This document shows positions 24,852-35,200 of a DNA stretch of 64,000 nt, one piece after another. The position numbers and the translations under genes were made by a program. How positions within the stretch are numbered: the stretch's first letter is position 1; each line of letters opens with the position of its first letter. Source of the stretch: Nocardioides sp. Soil774 (GTDB lineage: Bacteria > Actinomycetota > Actinomycetes > Propionibacteriales > Nocardioidaceae); the NCBI RefSeq assembly GCF_001428125.1, contig NZ_LMSM01000006.1, positions 340,074-404,073 of the forward strand, in the 5' to 3' direction. Below the pieces are notes generated by a model. The model was not told the DNA's origin. It was given only the letters and a program-made list of their open reading frames with translations, and made no database searches.

Positions 24852-25019
24852 TCAGAGCGCCTGCTCGCTGACGTCGTCGGGGCCCTCGGCCTCGTCGACG
24901 ACGGCCTCCTCGTCGAGGTCGACGTCGTGCACGACCTCCTCGGCGTCGGGGTCGAGGTGGGACGGGGCTTCCGGCTCGAAGGCTTCCGGCTGGTCGGGCT
25001 CGATGGCGTCGCTGGTCAT
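24852..25019 (-). CDS. small acidic hypothetical protein
   Basis: 55 residues with about 40 percent Asp/Glu (VHDVDLDEEAVVDEAEGPDD) and no hydrophobic core, so probably disordered. ATG 25019 is preceded by GGGAGAAG at good spacing, the best sign that it is translated. It converges with the Ddn-like gene and is divergent from the MFS gene (108-bp gap). I recognise no family. Confidence 0.5.
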   Translation of the reverse strand: MTSDAIEPDQPEAFEPEAPSHLDPDAEEVVHDVDLDEEAVVDEAEGPDDVSEQAL

Positions 25020-25127
25020 GAGCTTCTCCCTTCGTCGCGGCGGTCGGTGGACTCTCCGAGCGCACCACGCGCAGGTGCCGCGCGCAAGGCCTTCCCGCAC
25101 CATCGGGTGGGGCCCCACAATGTCGCC

Positions 25128-26444
25128 GTGACGACCACGGTGCCGGCCCGCTCGGCCTTCGACGACCCGGTCGAGGTGCCACCGGCCCGCTGGGTCGGGG
25201 CGCTCGTCCTGCTCAACCTCGGCGTGGTGGCCGGCTGGTTCGGCCCGATCCAGGTGCTGCTCGCCCAGCAGTCCGACCGGATCGCGGCCGCCGAGGCCGG
25301 CGGGATGAGCAAGGAGGCGCTGCTCGAGGTCGTGCTCTTCAGCGGCGCCGCGGTCTCCATGGTCGCCAACCCGGTGTGGGGCGCCTTCTCGGACCGTACG
25401 CGCTCGCGCCTGGGTCGCCGGGTGCCGTGGGTGCTCGGCGGGGTGATGCTCGGCGCCGCGTCCCTGCTGCTGCTGTCGGTGGCGCAGAACGCCCCGCTGA
25501 TGGTCGTCGCGTGGTGCCTGGTGCAGCTGGCGCTCAACGCCGCGTGGGCCGGAGGGGTCGCTGCCGTGCCCGACCAGGTGCCGGTCGAGCGACGCGGCCT
25601 GATCGGCGGGCTCGTGGCCATCGCCGGCACCGTCGGCGTGCTGCTCGGCATCAAGATCGCCGAGCTGACGGGCTCGATCGCGCAGGGCTACCTCGTCATC
25701 GCGCTCGTGATGCTGGTGCTGTCGGTGCCCTACCTGCTCGGCTCGCGCGACGTGGCGCTGCCGGCCGACCACGTCCTCGACCCGCTCGACTGGAAGCGGC
25801 TGCTGCGCTCCTTCTGGGTCTCCCCGCGCGAGCACCCCGACTTCGCGTGGGCCTTCGTCACCCGGCTGCTGGTCAACCTCGGCAACTGGATCGCGCTGAA
25901 CTACCTCTACTACTTCCTCACCGACGGCCTCGGCTACGGCGACGACGACGCGACGGGGCGCCTCGGGCTGCTCGTGCTGATCTACGGCGTCGCGACCGTC
26001 GCGACCACGGTCGTCGTGGGGCACTGGAGCGACCGGATCGGACGACGCAAGGTCTTCGTGATCGCCTCCGGCGCCCTGATCGGCACCAGCTCGCTCGTGC
26101 TCGGGCTGTGGCAGGACTGGCCGGGCGCCCTCCTCGCAGCCGTGGTGCTCGGAGCGGGCTTCGGCGTCTACCAGGCCGTCGACTTCGCCCTCATCACCCA
26201 GGTGCTCCCCGGCGCCGGCGACCGCGCCAAGGACCTCGGCGTCATCAACATCGCCTCGGCGCTGCCCCAGGTGCTGGCGCCCGCCATCGCCGGCCTCATC
26301 CTCGTGCTGGTGCGCGAGCTCGGCGGCACGGTCGCCACCCGCGGGGAGAGCTGGTCGCTCGGCTACGGCGTGGTCTACCTCGTCGGCTTCGTGCTCTGCG
26401 TGCTCGGCTCGGTCTTCGTGACGCGGATCCGCTCGGTGGCCTGA
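25128..26444 (+). CDS. MFS transporter, sugar/cation-symporter-like
   Basis: 438 residues, about twelve membrane helices with the central loop at about 210-235. The loop 2/3 MFS motif appears as GAFSDRTRSRLGRRVPWVLG and its second-half repeat as GHWSDRIGRRKVFVI. The first motif is the form seen in GPH-type sugar symporters. A helix-rich segment between helices 1 and 2 (LLAQQSDRIAAAEAGGMSKEALL) faces outside. GTG 25128 is chosen because upstream sequence is antisense to the acidic gene's leader. Substrate unknown. Confidence 0.85.
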   Translation: MTTTVPARSAFDDPVEVPPARWVGALVLLNLGVVAGWFGPIQVLLAQQSDRIAAAEAGGMSKEALLEVVLFSGAAVSMVANPVWGAFSDRTRSRLGRRVPWVLGGVMLGAASLLLLSVAQNAPLMVVAWCLVQLALNAAWAGGVAAVPDQVPVERRGLIGGLVAIAGTVGVLLGIKIAELTGSIAQGYLVIALVMLVLSVPYLLGSRDVALPADHVLDPLDWKRLLRSFWVSPREHPDFAWAFVTRLLVNLGNWIALNYLYYFLTDGLGYGDDDATGRLGLLVLIYGVATVATTVVVGHWSDRIGRRKVFVIASGALIGTSSLVLGLWQDWPGALLAAVVLGAGFGVYQAVDFALITQVLPGAGDRAKDLGVINIASALPQVLAPAIAGLILVLVRELGGTVATRGESWSLGYGVVYLVGFVLCVLGSVFVTRIRSVA

Positions 26445-26472
26445 CCGCAGGGGTGGGGTCGGCGTACGCGGG

Positions 26473-26524
26473 AGCGGTGGTGGAGCGACACTTTGAGGGT
26501 CAGGAGTGTGGCTGGACCACCGCT
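26473..26524. other. 52-nt nested hairpin between convergent genes
   Basis: Outer stem AGCGGTGGT/ACCACCGCT, a GG/GG internal loop, AGC/GCT, a single G/G mismatch, ACACT/AGTGT and a 12-nt loop. It is more elaborate than a simple terminator and lies in the 96-bp gap between the MFS gene and the convergent ACT gene. The motif GGGGTCGGCG occurs on both sides (26456 and 26527). Confidence 0.55.
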
Positions 26525-26540
26525 GTGGGGTCGGCGCAGG

Positions 26541-27146
26541 TCAGTCGCGGCTGATGGTGATCGCCAGGCCGAGCAGGTGCTCGAGCCGGGCGAGCTCGGA
26601 GTCGAGGAACTCCGGGCCGCCGCGACGGCCCATGGCGATGACGTCGTCGCCGAAGGGGGCCGCGCACTCGACGTAGGTCTCGTCGCCGGGCAGGCGGGCA
26701 GGCGCGGTGAGCGGGCCGATCTCGAAGGTGCTGGGCGCCGCGTCGGTGGCGTGCACGACCTCGAGGCCGTCGTCGCCGGGGCGCACCCGGGCGGCCCAGT
26801 CCACGCGGAAGGCGATGGGCAGCAGGTCCACAAGTCGGTCGCGGGCGGTGGCGGGGTCCTCGGTCAGCGACTCGACGACCTCGAGGTCGAGGAAGAGGTT
26901 GCCGCCGGCGGCGTAGCGGTTGATCCACAGCACGCTGACCCCGTCGAGCACGCTGCACGCGGAGACGATCGAGTCGGGCATCGTGCCCGGCGGGATCTCG
27001 AGCAGGACGTCGTCGACTGCGTAGCCGTCGCGCTTCTCGACGATCTCGATCGCCTCGATGTCGCCACCTGCCTCACCGATCGCGCTCGCGACGCGACCGA
27101 GCGACCCCGGGACGTCGGGGAGCTCGACTCGGATGAGGTAGGGCAT
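26541..27146 (-). CDS. ACT domain-containing protein
   Basis: 201-residue cytosolic protein. The N-terminal ACT domain is clear (YLIRVELPDVPGSLGRVASAIGEAGGDIEAIEIV). A second, less clear ligand-binding-like part follows to about residue 90, then a C-terminal domain with PARLPGDETYVECAAPFGDDVIAMGR. ACT domains bind amino acids or other small ligands. No enzyme domain is fused, so it is probably a sensor or regulator of an unidentified partner. It is 36 bp downstream of recD on the same strand and may ride on that transcript. Confidence 0.8.
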   Translation of the reverse strand: MPYLIRVELPDVPGSLGRVASAIGEAGGDIEAIEIVEKRDGYAVDDVLLEIPPGTMPDSIVSACSVLDGVSVLWINRYAAGGNLFLDLEVVESLTEDPATARDRLVDLLPIAFRVDWAARVRPGDDGLEVVHATDAAPSTFEIGPLTAPARLPGDETYVECAAPFGDDVIAMGRRGGPEFLDSELARLEHLLGLAITISRD

Positions 27147-27182
27147 GCCGCGAGGCTATCGGGAGTCTGTGTCGCGCAGGTT

Positions 27183-28934
27183 TCAGGCATCCGCCAGCCG
27201 GGCACGCAGCCCGCTCGCGCGCAGGGCCTGGCGACCGACCGCCGCGCGCACCGCCGACTCCGAGCCGATGACGCGCACCTTGGTCTGGGCGCGCGTGACC
27301 GCGGTGTAGAACAGCTCGCGCGTGAGCAGCCGCGACTCCTCGTCTGGGAGCAGGACCGTCACCTCCTCGGCCTGGCTGCCCTGCGACTTGTGGATGGTCA
27401 TCGCGTGCATGGTCTCGACGTCGCCGAGGCGTGAGGGCGCCAGCTCGAGGAAGCCGACCCCGGTCGCGATGGCGGCGCGCCGACCGTTCGCGCCGGCCAC
27501 GACGACGCCGGTGTCGCCGTTGTAGACGCCCAGCGCGTAGTCGTTGGCCGCGACCAGGAGCGGGCGCCCGAGGTAGGCCGAGTCGTGCACGGGCTCGCCG
27601 GTCTCGGCGGCGAACCACTGCTCGATGCGCCGGTTCCAGTGGCGTACGCCGAAGGGGCCGTCGCGGTGCGCGCACAGCAGGCGGTGCCGGTCGAGCGCCG
27701 CGAGCGCCCGGGTGGCGTCGCCGGCCGCCGCGGCGTCGCGCACTGCCAGGGCGTGGGGCAGCACCGCGGAGCGGATGGTGCGGGCGGGGTCGCCCTCGCG
27801 CACCCACTCCACCGCGTCGTCGCCGGCACTGAGCGCTGCGATAGCCCCGTCGGCGTCACCGAGCCGCAGCGCCTCGGCGAGCCTGCCGATCTCGCGGCCG
27901 TAGCGGTGCGCGGTGCGGAGCGCGGCGACGGGGGAGTCGTCGCGCTGCTCGTAGCCCCTGACCAGGTCGGTCAGCACGGCGCCGGCGTCGACCGAGCTGA
28001 GCTGGTCGGGGTCCCCCACCAGCACCAGCCTGGCCTCGGGGCGCACCGCCTCGAGCAGGCGCGCCATCATCGTCAGCGACACCATCGATGCCTCGTCGAC
28101 CACGACCAGGTCGTGGGGGAGCCGGTTGCCACGGTGGTGGCGGAAGCGCGTGCTGTTGCCGGGGTGCTGGCGCAGCAGCCGGTGCACGGTCATGGCGGTC
28201 ACGTCGGCCAGCCGCGAGCGGTCGGCCTCGCCGAAGCGCGAGGCGGACCCGCGCACCGACTGCTCGAGCCGGGCCGCGGCCTTGCCGGTGGGTGCGGCGA
28301 GGGCGATGCGCAGCCGCTCGCCGCGGGCCTCGGCCTGCTCGACGAGCGCGGCGAGCAGGCCCGCCACCGCCGTGGTCTTGCCGGTGCCCGGACCACCGGT
28401 GACGACGGTCGTGGCCTGGGTCGCCGCCCGGCGGCAGGCCTCGCGCTGCTCGTCGGAGTCGGCGGTGGGGAAGACCCGCTCGAGCGAGCGGTCGAGCAGG
28501 GCGGCGTCGACGTGGTGGACGACCTGTCCGCGCTCGCGCAGGTCGTGGAGCACCTGCGTCTCCTGCTCGTGGTAGCGGTCGAGGTAGACCAGGTCGTGGT
28601 CGATCCGCACCACTCCCTCCGTCCGCAGCGGGCTCGCCGCGACGGCCGACGTCCAGGTGCCCGGGTCGGGCCACGGCAGGTCGAGGTCGGACAGCGAGTC
28701 GGCGACGGCGGTGAGGTCGAGGCACACCGAGCCGTGGCGCACGGCCCGCACGGCCAGGGCGACCGCGAGCAGCACGGACGGGTCGGGCTCGCCCGCCAGG
28801 CGGCCCAGCGTCGTGGCGACGTGGACGTCGGCTGCGGTCACCACCCCGGCGGTGTTGAAGTCGCGCAGGACACCGGTGGCGCCCAGGGCCAGGTCGCGGT
28901 CGTGGGCGTCGACCGGCTCGAAGGTGTCGCTCAC
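27183..28934 (-). CDS. recD: exodeoxyribonuclease V subunit alpha (RecD)
   Basis: 5'-3' helicase subunit of RecBCD, which processes double-strand ends for recombination. 583 residues: N-terminal domain that contacts RecC, Walker A GGPGTGKTT (180-188), Walker B region DLVVVDEASMVSLTMMARLL, motif III LVLVGDPDQLSSVDAGAVL, and C-terminal MHAMTIHKSQGSQAEEV with TRELFYTAVTRAQTKVRV (motifs V-VI). Start overlaps the recB stop by 4 nt (ATGA). Order recC-recB-recD is the usual actinobacterial one. Confidence 0.95.
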   Translation of the reverse strand: MSDTFEPVDAHDRDLALGATGVLRDFNTAGVVTAADVHVATTLGRLAGEPDPSVLLAVALAVRAVRHGSVCLDLTAVADSLSDLDLPWPDPGTWTSAVAASPLRTEGVVRIDHDLVYLDRYHEQETQVLHDLRERGQVVHHVDAALLDRSLERVFPTADSDEQREACRRAATQATTVVTGGPGTGKTTAVAGLLAALVEQAEARGERLRIALAAPTGKAAARLEQSVRGSASRFGEADRSRLADVTAMTVHRLLRQHPGNSTRFRHHRGNRLPHDLVVVDEASMVSLTMMARLLEAVRPEARLVLVGDPDQLSSVDAGAVLTDLVRGYEQRDDSPVAALRTAHRYGREIGRLAEALRLGDADGAIAALSAGDDAVEWVREGDPARTIRSAVLPHALAVRDAAAAGDATRALAALDRHRLLCAHRDGPFGVRHWNRRIEQWFAAETGEPVHDSAYLGRPLLVAANDYALGVYNGDTGVVVAGANGRRAAIATGVGFLELAPSRLGDVETMHAMTIHKSQGSQAEEVTVLLPDEESRLLTRELFYTAVTRAQTKVRVIGSESAVRAAVGRQALRASGLRARLADA

Positions 28935-31900
28935 CGGGCCACCCCCTCACGCACGCCGTCGAGCAGGTCGGACAGCTCCTCCACCAGCGCCACCGGCGGG
29001 CGCCACGAGAAGACCCCGCACGGCATGCCGTCGACCACCGGCGTCTGCGGCCCGCACATCCCGCGGAGGTAGAGGTAGAGCACCCCGCCGAGGTGGGTCG
29101 CCGGGTCGTAGCCCGGCAGCCGCCACCGCAGGAACCGGTGGAGCACCACGGTGTAGAGCAGCGCCTGGAGCGGGTAGTCGGAGTGGGCCATCGCCTCGTC
29201 GAGCATCTCGGGCCGGTAGTCGTGCGCGGTGAGCGGCTGGTCGAGCGGGCCCAGCCAGTTGGTCTTGTAGTCGACGGTGAGGAAGCGCTGCTGCCCGTCG
29301 ACGTCGAGGCGCAGCACCACGTCGATCGAACCGGTGAGGTAGCCCCGCAGCGACTGCGCGGCCAGCTCCGGGTCGCCGTCGAGCGCGTCGGCGTAGACCC
29401 GGACGGCGTCGCCGTCGGGCAGGTGACGCCTCAGGAGCGGCGCCAGGTCGCCGAGTCGTACGTCGACGGGCGAGGCGGTCGTGTCGCCCCCGGCCAGCGG
29501 CACCTCGAAGTCGAGCTCGCGCAGCCGGTCGCCCAGGCTGAGGGACATCAGCGTGCGGTCGTCCGCCAGGGGACCGAGCGGACTGGTGCAGACCGCGGCC
29601 AGGGCGTCGGCGAGCTCGTCGGGGTCGAGGTCGACCGGCCACCAGACGAGCTGCTCGCCGATGAGTCGCAGCAGCTCGGCGCGGAAGTCGGCGGCACCGG
29701 GGTCGGCGTGCTCGAGCACCGCGTGGACCAGGGAGCCGAAGGTGGCCCCGACCGGCAGGGTCGCCATGGGGGACGGCACCGATGCGGCGGCGGCGTCGGC
29801 CGCCACCTCCCCGTCGAGGTTGAGGTCCGCCGCAGCAGCGGCGGCCTCCAGCCCTGCCTCCATCTCGGCGTCGAGCTCGGGCTCGGACAGGGCCGCGGCG
29901 GCGTGCGCGGCGCTGGCCGCCGACAGCGACGAGTAGGAGGTGCGGCGCCAGGTGGTGTCGACGTCGCGGGTGAACGAGCGGACCTGCAACGGCTGCGTGG
30001 AGCGCTCGAGCGGCGTGGGGTCGGGCGGCACGAGGGTGGCGAGCTCCACCTGCGGGCCGCCCGCCTGCTGCCACGCGGTGAGGATCGCCATCAGCCGGTC
30101 CTCCTCGACCAGGGCCTGGCTGTCCGGCACCGGCGACATGCCCGGTCGGCGCCCGAAGAGCATCCGGTGCAGCGGGGAGTCGGGAGTGTTGCGGTCGGCA
30201 GCGGCGTACCACGCGACGACCTGCGACTGGGCCCGTGTCATCGCGACGTAGAGCAGGCGCAGCGACTCGCCGGCATCCTCGCGCCAGTGGCGCCGCACCG
30301 CCTCGCGGTGGGACGCGCTCGCCCCGCCGACGTCGCGGCAGCGGCGACCCTCGTCGTCGTGGAACAGGGGAACCGCGGGGTCGCGGCCGGTGTAGCGGTT
30401 CCACAGAGTCGGCAGGTAGACGACGGGGTATTGCAGTCCCTTGCTGCCGTGGATGGTCACCAGCTGCACGGCGGCGGCGTCGGAGTCGAGACGCCGGGTG
30501 CGCTCGGAGGCGACCTCGAGCTTGTCGTCGGCCACCTGCTCGCGGAGCCAGGCCAGCAGTCCCACGAGCCCGAGGTGCTGCTCGGTCGACACGCGCAGCA
30601 GCGACTCCCCGATGTGCCGCAGGTCGGTCAGCGTGCGCTCGCCACCGACGCGGGCGAGCACGCGCGCGGTGAGCCCCTCGACCGCGGTCACCTCGACCAC
30701 GGCGGCCAGCCCGCGCCGCGTGAAGACGTCGGCCAGGGTGCGCACCCGTGCGGCGAGCTGGTCGGTGAGCGCGTCACCGCCGGCCTCGAGCGAGGCGGCG
30801 GTGTGGCCGAAGAAGGAGGTGAGGGCGGCGGCACGCACCCGGTCGGCGCGGTGCGGCTGCTCCATCGCCTCGAGCAGCGCCAGCCACTCGCCCGCCGCCG
30901 GGGTGTGGAAGACCGAGCCGCCGGCGTTGACCACCGACGGGACACCGACGTCGGCGAGCGCCTGCTGCACCGCCTCGAGCTCGTTGCGCCGGGCCGCGAG
31001 CACGGCGATGTCGCCGGGCCGGAGCTCGCGGCCCTCGAACCTCGCGCGGCTCTCGATGAGCCGCTTCACGTCGTGGGCGGTGTCGGTGATGACGTGGTCG
31101 CGCCACAGCGCCACCGGCGGCCTGGAGCGCGGCCCCTTGCCGAGCTCGGCGCGGCGCACCACCCGCAGCCGGAACGGGGCGCCCGCTCCCTCGAGCCGCG
31201 ACTCGGCGAGGTGGGCCTGGACGGGGTGCACCACGATGCGCTCGTCGCCGAGCCGGGCGCCTTGCAGGACCGCGTGCACCGCGTCGAGCAGCGGCCGGTC
31301 GGAGCGCCAGTTGACCCCGAGGGTCTGGGTCGTGGTCGCGGAACCGGCGGCCTGGAGGTAGGTGACGACGTCGCCGCCGCGGAAGGCGTAGATGGCCTGC
31401 TTGGGGTCACCGATGAGCACCATCGTGGTGGTCGCCGCGAATGCCCGCTGGAAGACCTCCCACTGCACCGGGTCGGTGTCCTGGAACTCGTCGATCAGCA
31501 CGAACTTCCACCGGTGCTGCATGCGCCTGCGCGCGGGGGCGTCGGCGCGCTCGAGCGCGTCGGCGAGCTGGCTGAGCAGGTCGTCGTAGCTCAGGATCCC
31601 CAGGCGCCGCTTGCGCCGCTCGACCTCCTCCAGCACTGCGCACGCGAACGACACCCGCATCTTCGCCGTCGAGTCCGCGGCGTCGAGTGCCTCCGCCGGC
31701 TCGACCCGGGCGCGCGGGTCGCCCACCACGGTGCGCGCCAGCTCGAGCGCGGCGGCGCGGGTCCAGGGCGGGTGCGGCTCGGAGCCGAAGCGGGCGAGGT
31801 AGAGGTCGTCGACGGTCTCGGTGGTGAGCTGCTCGAGGTCCTCCACCAGCGTGGCGGAGGCGTCGGTGTCGCCGGCGACCCCGAGGCTGCGCAGCACCAG

Positions 31901-32299
31901 CTGGCAGAACTGGTGGATCGTGGCGATCGTGGCGGCGTCGAACGACACCAGCGCCTGGGTCAGCCGGTCGAGGCGCGCGGCGAGGACGACCTCGTCGCCG
32001 TCGAGCAGCCAGTCGTGGAGCCGGTTGGCAGGGTCGCGCAGCGTCGGGTCGCCGAGCAGCTGGACCGCCTCGTCGAGCTGGCGGCGTACGCGCTCGCGCA
32101 GCTCCTGGCTGGCGGCACGCGTGAAGGTGACGACCAGCATCTCGTCGAGGCGTACGTCGCCCGACGCGACGTGCTTGGTCACCAGCGCCGCGATCGTCCA
32201 GGTCTTGCCGGTGCCGGCGCTCGCCTCGAGGAGCGTCGTGCCGGGCGGGAGGTCGGCGGCGATGTCGAAGGTGGCCGGAGTGGTCGTCGGCGTGCTCAC
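28931..32299 (-). CDS. recB: exodeoxyribonuclease V subunit beta (RecB)
   Basis: 3'-5' helicase and nuclease of RecBCD. 1122 residues: UvrD-type helicase with Walker A SAGTGKT (27-33), FVLIDEFQDTDPVQWEVFQR (motif II), VTIHGSKGLQYPVVYLPTLW (motif V) and LLYVAMTRAQSQVVAW (motif VI). The C-terminal nuclease has LTVDYKTNW with D1010 and K1012 at the catalytic positions, so both activities look intact. A poorly conserved acidic/alanine linker (about residues 770-830) separates them. Overlaps recC and recD by 4 nt each. Confidence 0.95.
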   Translation of the reverse strand: MSTPTTTPATFDIAADLPPGTTLLEASAGTGKTWTIAALVTKHVASGDVRLDEMLVVTFTRAASQELRERVRRQLDEAVQLLGDPTLRDPANRLHDWLLDGDEVVLAARLDRLTQALVSFDAATIATIHQFCQLVLRSLGVAGDTDASATLVEDLEQLTTETVDDLYLARFGSEPHPPWTRAAALELARTVVGDPRARVEPAEALDAADSTAKMRVSFACAVLEEVERRKRRLGILSYDDLLSQLADALERADAPARRRMQHRWKFVLIDEFQDTDPVQWEVFQRAFAATTTMVLIGDPKQAIYAFRGGDVVTYLQAAGSATTTQTLGVNWRSDRPLLDAVHAVLQGARLGDERIVVHPVQAHLAESRLEGAGAPFRLRVVRRAELGKGPRSRPPVALWRDHVITDTAHDVKRLIESRARFEGRELRPGDIAVLAARRNELEAVQQALADVGVPSVVNAGGSVFHTPAAGEWLALLEAMEQPHRADRVRAAALTSFFGHTAASLEAGGDALTDQLAARVRTLADVFTRRGLAAVVEVTAVEGLTARVLARVGGERTLTDLRHIGESLLRVSTEQHLGLVGLLAWLREQVADDKLEVASERTRRLDSDAAAVQLVTIHGSKGLQYPVVYLPTLWNRYTGRDPAVPLFHDDEGRRCRDVGGASASHREAVRRHWREDAGESLRLLYVAMTRAQSQVVAWYAAADRNTPDSPLHRMLFGRRPGMSPVPDSQALVEEDRLMAILTAWQQAGGPQVELATLVPPDPTPLERSTQPLQVRSFTRDVDTTWRRTSYSSLSAASAAHAAAALSEPELDAEMEAGLEAAAAAADLNLDGEVAADAAAASVPSPMATLPVGATFGSLVHAVLEHADPGAADFRAELLRLIGEQLVWWPVDLDPDELADALAAVCTSPLGPLADDRTLMSLSLGDRLRELDFEVPLAGGDTTASPVDVRLGDLAPLLRRHLPDGDAVRVYADALDGDPELAAQSLRGYLTGSIDVVLRLDVDGQQRFLTVDYKTNWLGPLDQPLTAHDYRPEMLDEAMAHSDYPLQALLYTVVLHRFLRWRLPGYDPATHLGGVLYLYLRGMCGPQTPVVDGMPCGVFSWRPPVALVEELSDLLDGVREGVAR

Positions 32300-35200
32300 A
32301 GGCCCCTCACCTGCTCGTACCCGCCGTCGATCAACGGGGCCCAGAGTCGCCAGGCGTGGTGGCCGAGACGGTGCGGCCCGTCCTCGCCGTCGCGGACGGG
32401 CGTGGTGAGGAGGGTGTAGTCGGCGTGCTCACCGAAGGCGCGCACGTGCCAGGGGTCGGCGTCCTCGCGCGGGAAGCCGGAGTCGTTGAAGCGCGGGGTC
32501 TCCCACTCGGCCCGGGCCTTGACGTCGGGGTCGCCGTCGCTGCCGGCGAGCACGCGGCGGTGCTCCTCGGCCCACGCGAGCGACGTCTTGACCGGGAGGG
32601 GGAGCGGCTCGCACTGGCCGGCGTCGTAGAGGGCGACGAGGTCGCGCAGCCACTGCTCGGCCTCGTGCTGGGCCAGCGGACCGATCTGCTGGACCTGGCC
32701 CCCGGAGCGGTGCTTGCCGATGGTGTGCACGGTCCAGTTCTCGTCGGGCAGTCCGGCAGCCAGCGCGAGGGCGTCGATCCAGGCGGCGAGCCGGTGCTTG
32801 GCGGCGAGGGTGGAGAAGGAGACCGACACCCGGTTGTTGCCCCACACGTCGCTGACCGTGCCGGAGAGCCGACGGCCGCCGCCGAGGTCGATGTCGACGT
32901 CGAGGGTGCGCTGCGGAGCGCGCCGCAGCTCGAGAGCGCGGATGACCAGGGGTCGGACCACGCCGATGATCTCGTCGAGCACGCCGGCACCCAGGGGGCC
33001 GGGCGGCAGCTGCCCGGTGACCTTGAGTGCCTCGCCGACGGCGATGGCGTCGGCACCGCCGAGCACCTGCGAGGCCAGGTGGTCGCCCACCGCCCACTTC
33101 TCGAGCCCGTCGAGGGTGATCGGGATGGCGTCCTTGACCTCGTCGGCGTCGTAGGGGCGCGCGATCCGCAGGCGCCGGAAGAACCCGCGCACCGGGTGGG
33201 CGAAGAAGTCGTGCAGGTCGGCCAGCGAGACGTCCTGGCGGGCGGGAGGCGGCAGGGGGCTCGGCACCAGCACGCCGACGGGGTGCCGCTCGGCGCGCGC
33301 GGCCGTGGCGCCCGCGAGGGCGAGGCGGTCGAAGGTGAAGGCATGCGGCTCGCGCAGCGCCCCGGCGACGAAGTTGTCCTCGTCGAAGGGCTGCAGCGGG
33401 TGGTGGGTGAGCACGTGGTCGCGCACGGGTGTGGCCGAGGTGCGGTCGAGTGCGTCGAGGAGCTCGCCGAGCGGCACCGCGGGCGGTCGCTCGGCCCCGG
33501 TGTGCTCGCCGCGGCCGGTGTAGGTGATGACGAGCTTGTCGGTGGCCGCGACGATCGCGTCGAGGAACAGCTGGCGGTCCTCGGCGCGCAGGTCGCGCTC
33601 GCCGGTGCGCGGACGCCGGGCCAGCACGTCGTCGCCGTCGACGGTCGAGACCCGTGGGAACACGCCGTCGTCGAGGCCCACCAGGCACACCACCCGGTGC
33701 GGCACCGATCGCATCGGCACCATCGTGCAGACCGTCAGCGTGCCGGTGCGGAAGTTGGACCGCGTCGGGCGCCCGCGCAGGCGCTGCTGGAGCAGCGCTC
33801 GCACGTCGGCCTGGCGCAGCGTGGTGCCGGAGTCGCCGGCGCCCGCCGCGATGCGCGTGACCTCGCGGTCGAACTGCGCGACCTGCCAGACGTCGTCGAG
33901 CGGGGTCGACGTGAGGCCGTGCACCGCCTCGCTCAGGGCCGTGGTCCAGTCGGTGACGCTCACCGCACGCTCCGCGCTCGCGACGAAGGTGTGGACGCGG
34001 TCGACGAGCTCGGCGAAGCGCCCGACCAGGTCGAGGTCGCCGTCGCTCACGTCGTCGACGGGGACGGTGCCGGCGACCTGCCGGTGGTCGAGGCCCGACA
34101 TCGCGGCGCCGAGGAGGACCCGCCGCAGCCCGGAGGCCCAGGTGTTGGCGCCGATGCCGGTGAGGCCGAAGGTGCCCCGCTGCTCGGCGTCGTAGCCCCA
34201 GCGGATGCCGCTGACGTCGATCCAGTGCGCGATGCGCTCCAGCTCCTCGTCGCCCAGCCCGAAGCGCGCGCGCACCGGGTCGGCACCGGCCACGTCGAGC
34301 ACCTGGCTGGCCGTCATCCGCCCGCGGACCAGCTCCACGAGCTGCGCGGCGAGGGCGAGCAGGGGGTTGGTGGCGGCCAGCGACCGGTCGGCGAGGCGCA
34401 CGCGCAGCCGGTGGCCCGGGTGGCCCGCACCCTCCCCCGCGACGTCGGCCATGCCGAAGGCGGCGGAGATCAGCGGCGCGTAGGTCTCGATGTCGGGCAC
34501 CATCACCAGGATGTCGCGCGGCTCGAGGGTCGGGTCGTCCTCGAGCAGGCCCACGAGCACCTCGCGGAGCACGTCGACCTGGCGTGCGGCGCCGTGGCAG
34601 GCGTGCACCTGCACCGAGTCGTCGGCTCGGGTGCGGGTGGCGCGCAGCGCGGCGTCGGGCGCCAGGTTGGCCCTCAGGTCGTGCTGCAGCCAGCCCAGGA
34701 GCGTGTCGGGAGCCGGCGGGGAGACAGGTGCCGGGGTGCCGGGCAGGTCGCCGAGCGTGCGTCGCAGCTCCCGCGCGTCGCGGCCGAGCGAGCCCAGCAG
34801 CGGGTGACCGACCAGGGCTGCGGAGGTGTCGCGGTCGCGCGGCACCTGGCCCTCCTGCGCGGTGGGCGCGAGGGCGTGCCACAGCTCGGTCGATGCCTGC
34901 GGCAGCCACAGGTGCACCTCGCGCTGCTCGCCGAGGACCCGCAGCAGCGCGACCTCGGTCTCCGGCAGCCGCGTGTGGCCGAAGAGCGAGAGCCGCGAGG
35001 GCAGGTCGAGCCCGGCGCCGCTGCCCGAGCGCAACCGCGCCACGGTGTCGGCGTGGCGCACGTCGGGCGGCGGGACGTCGACGACCGCGAGCAGCCGGCG
35101 CCACAGGTCGGCCTGCCACAGCAGGTCGACGTCGAGCGCACCCCCGGCCCCGTCAGAGGGGGAGTGGGCCGCCCACTCGCTGAGCAGCGCTGGGCGCTGC

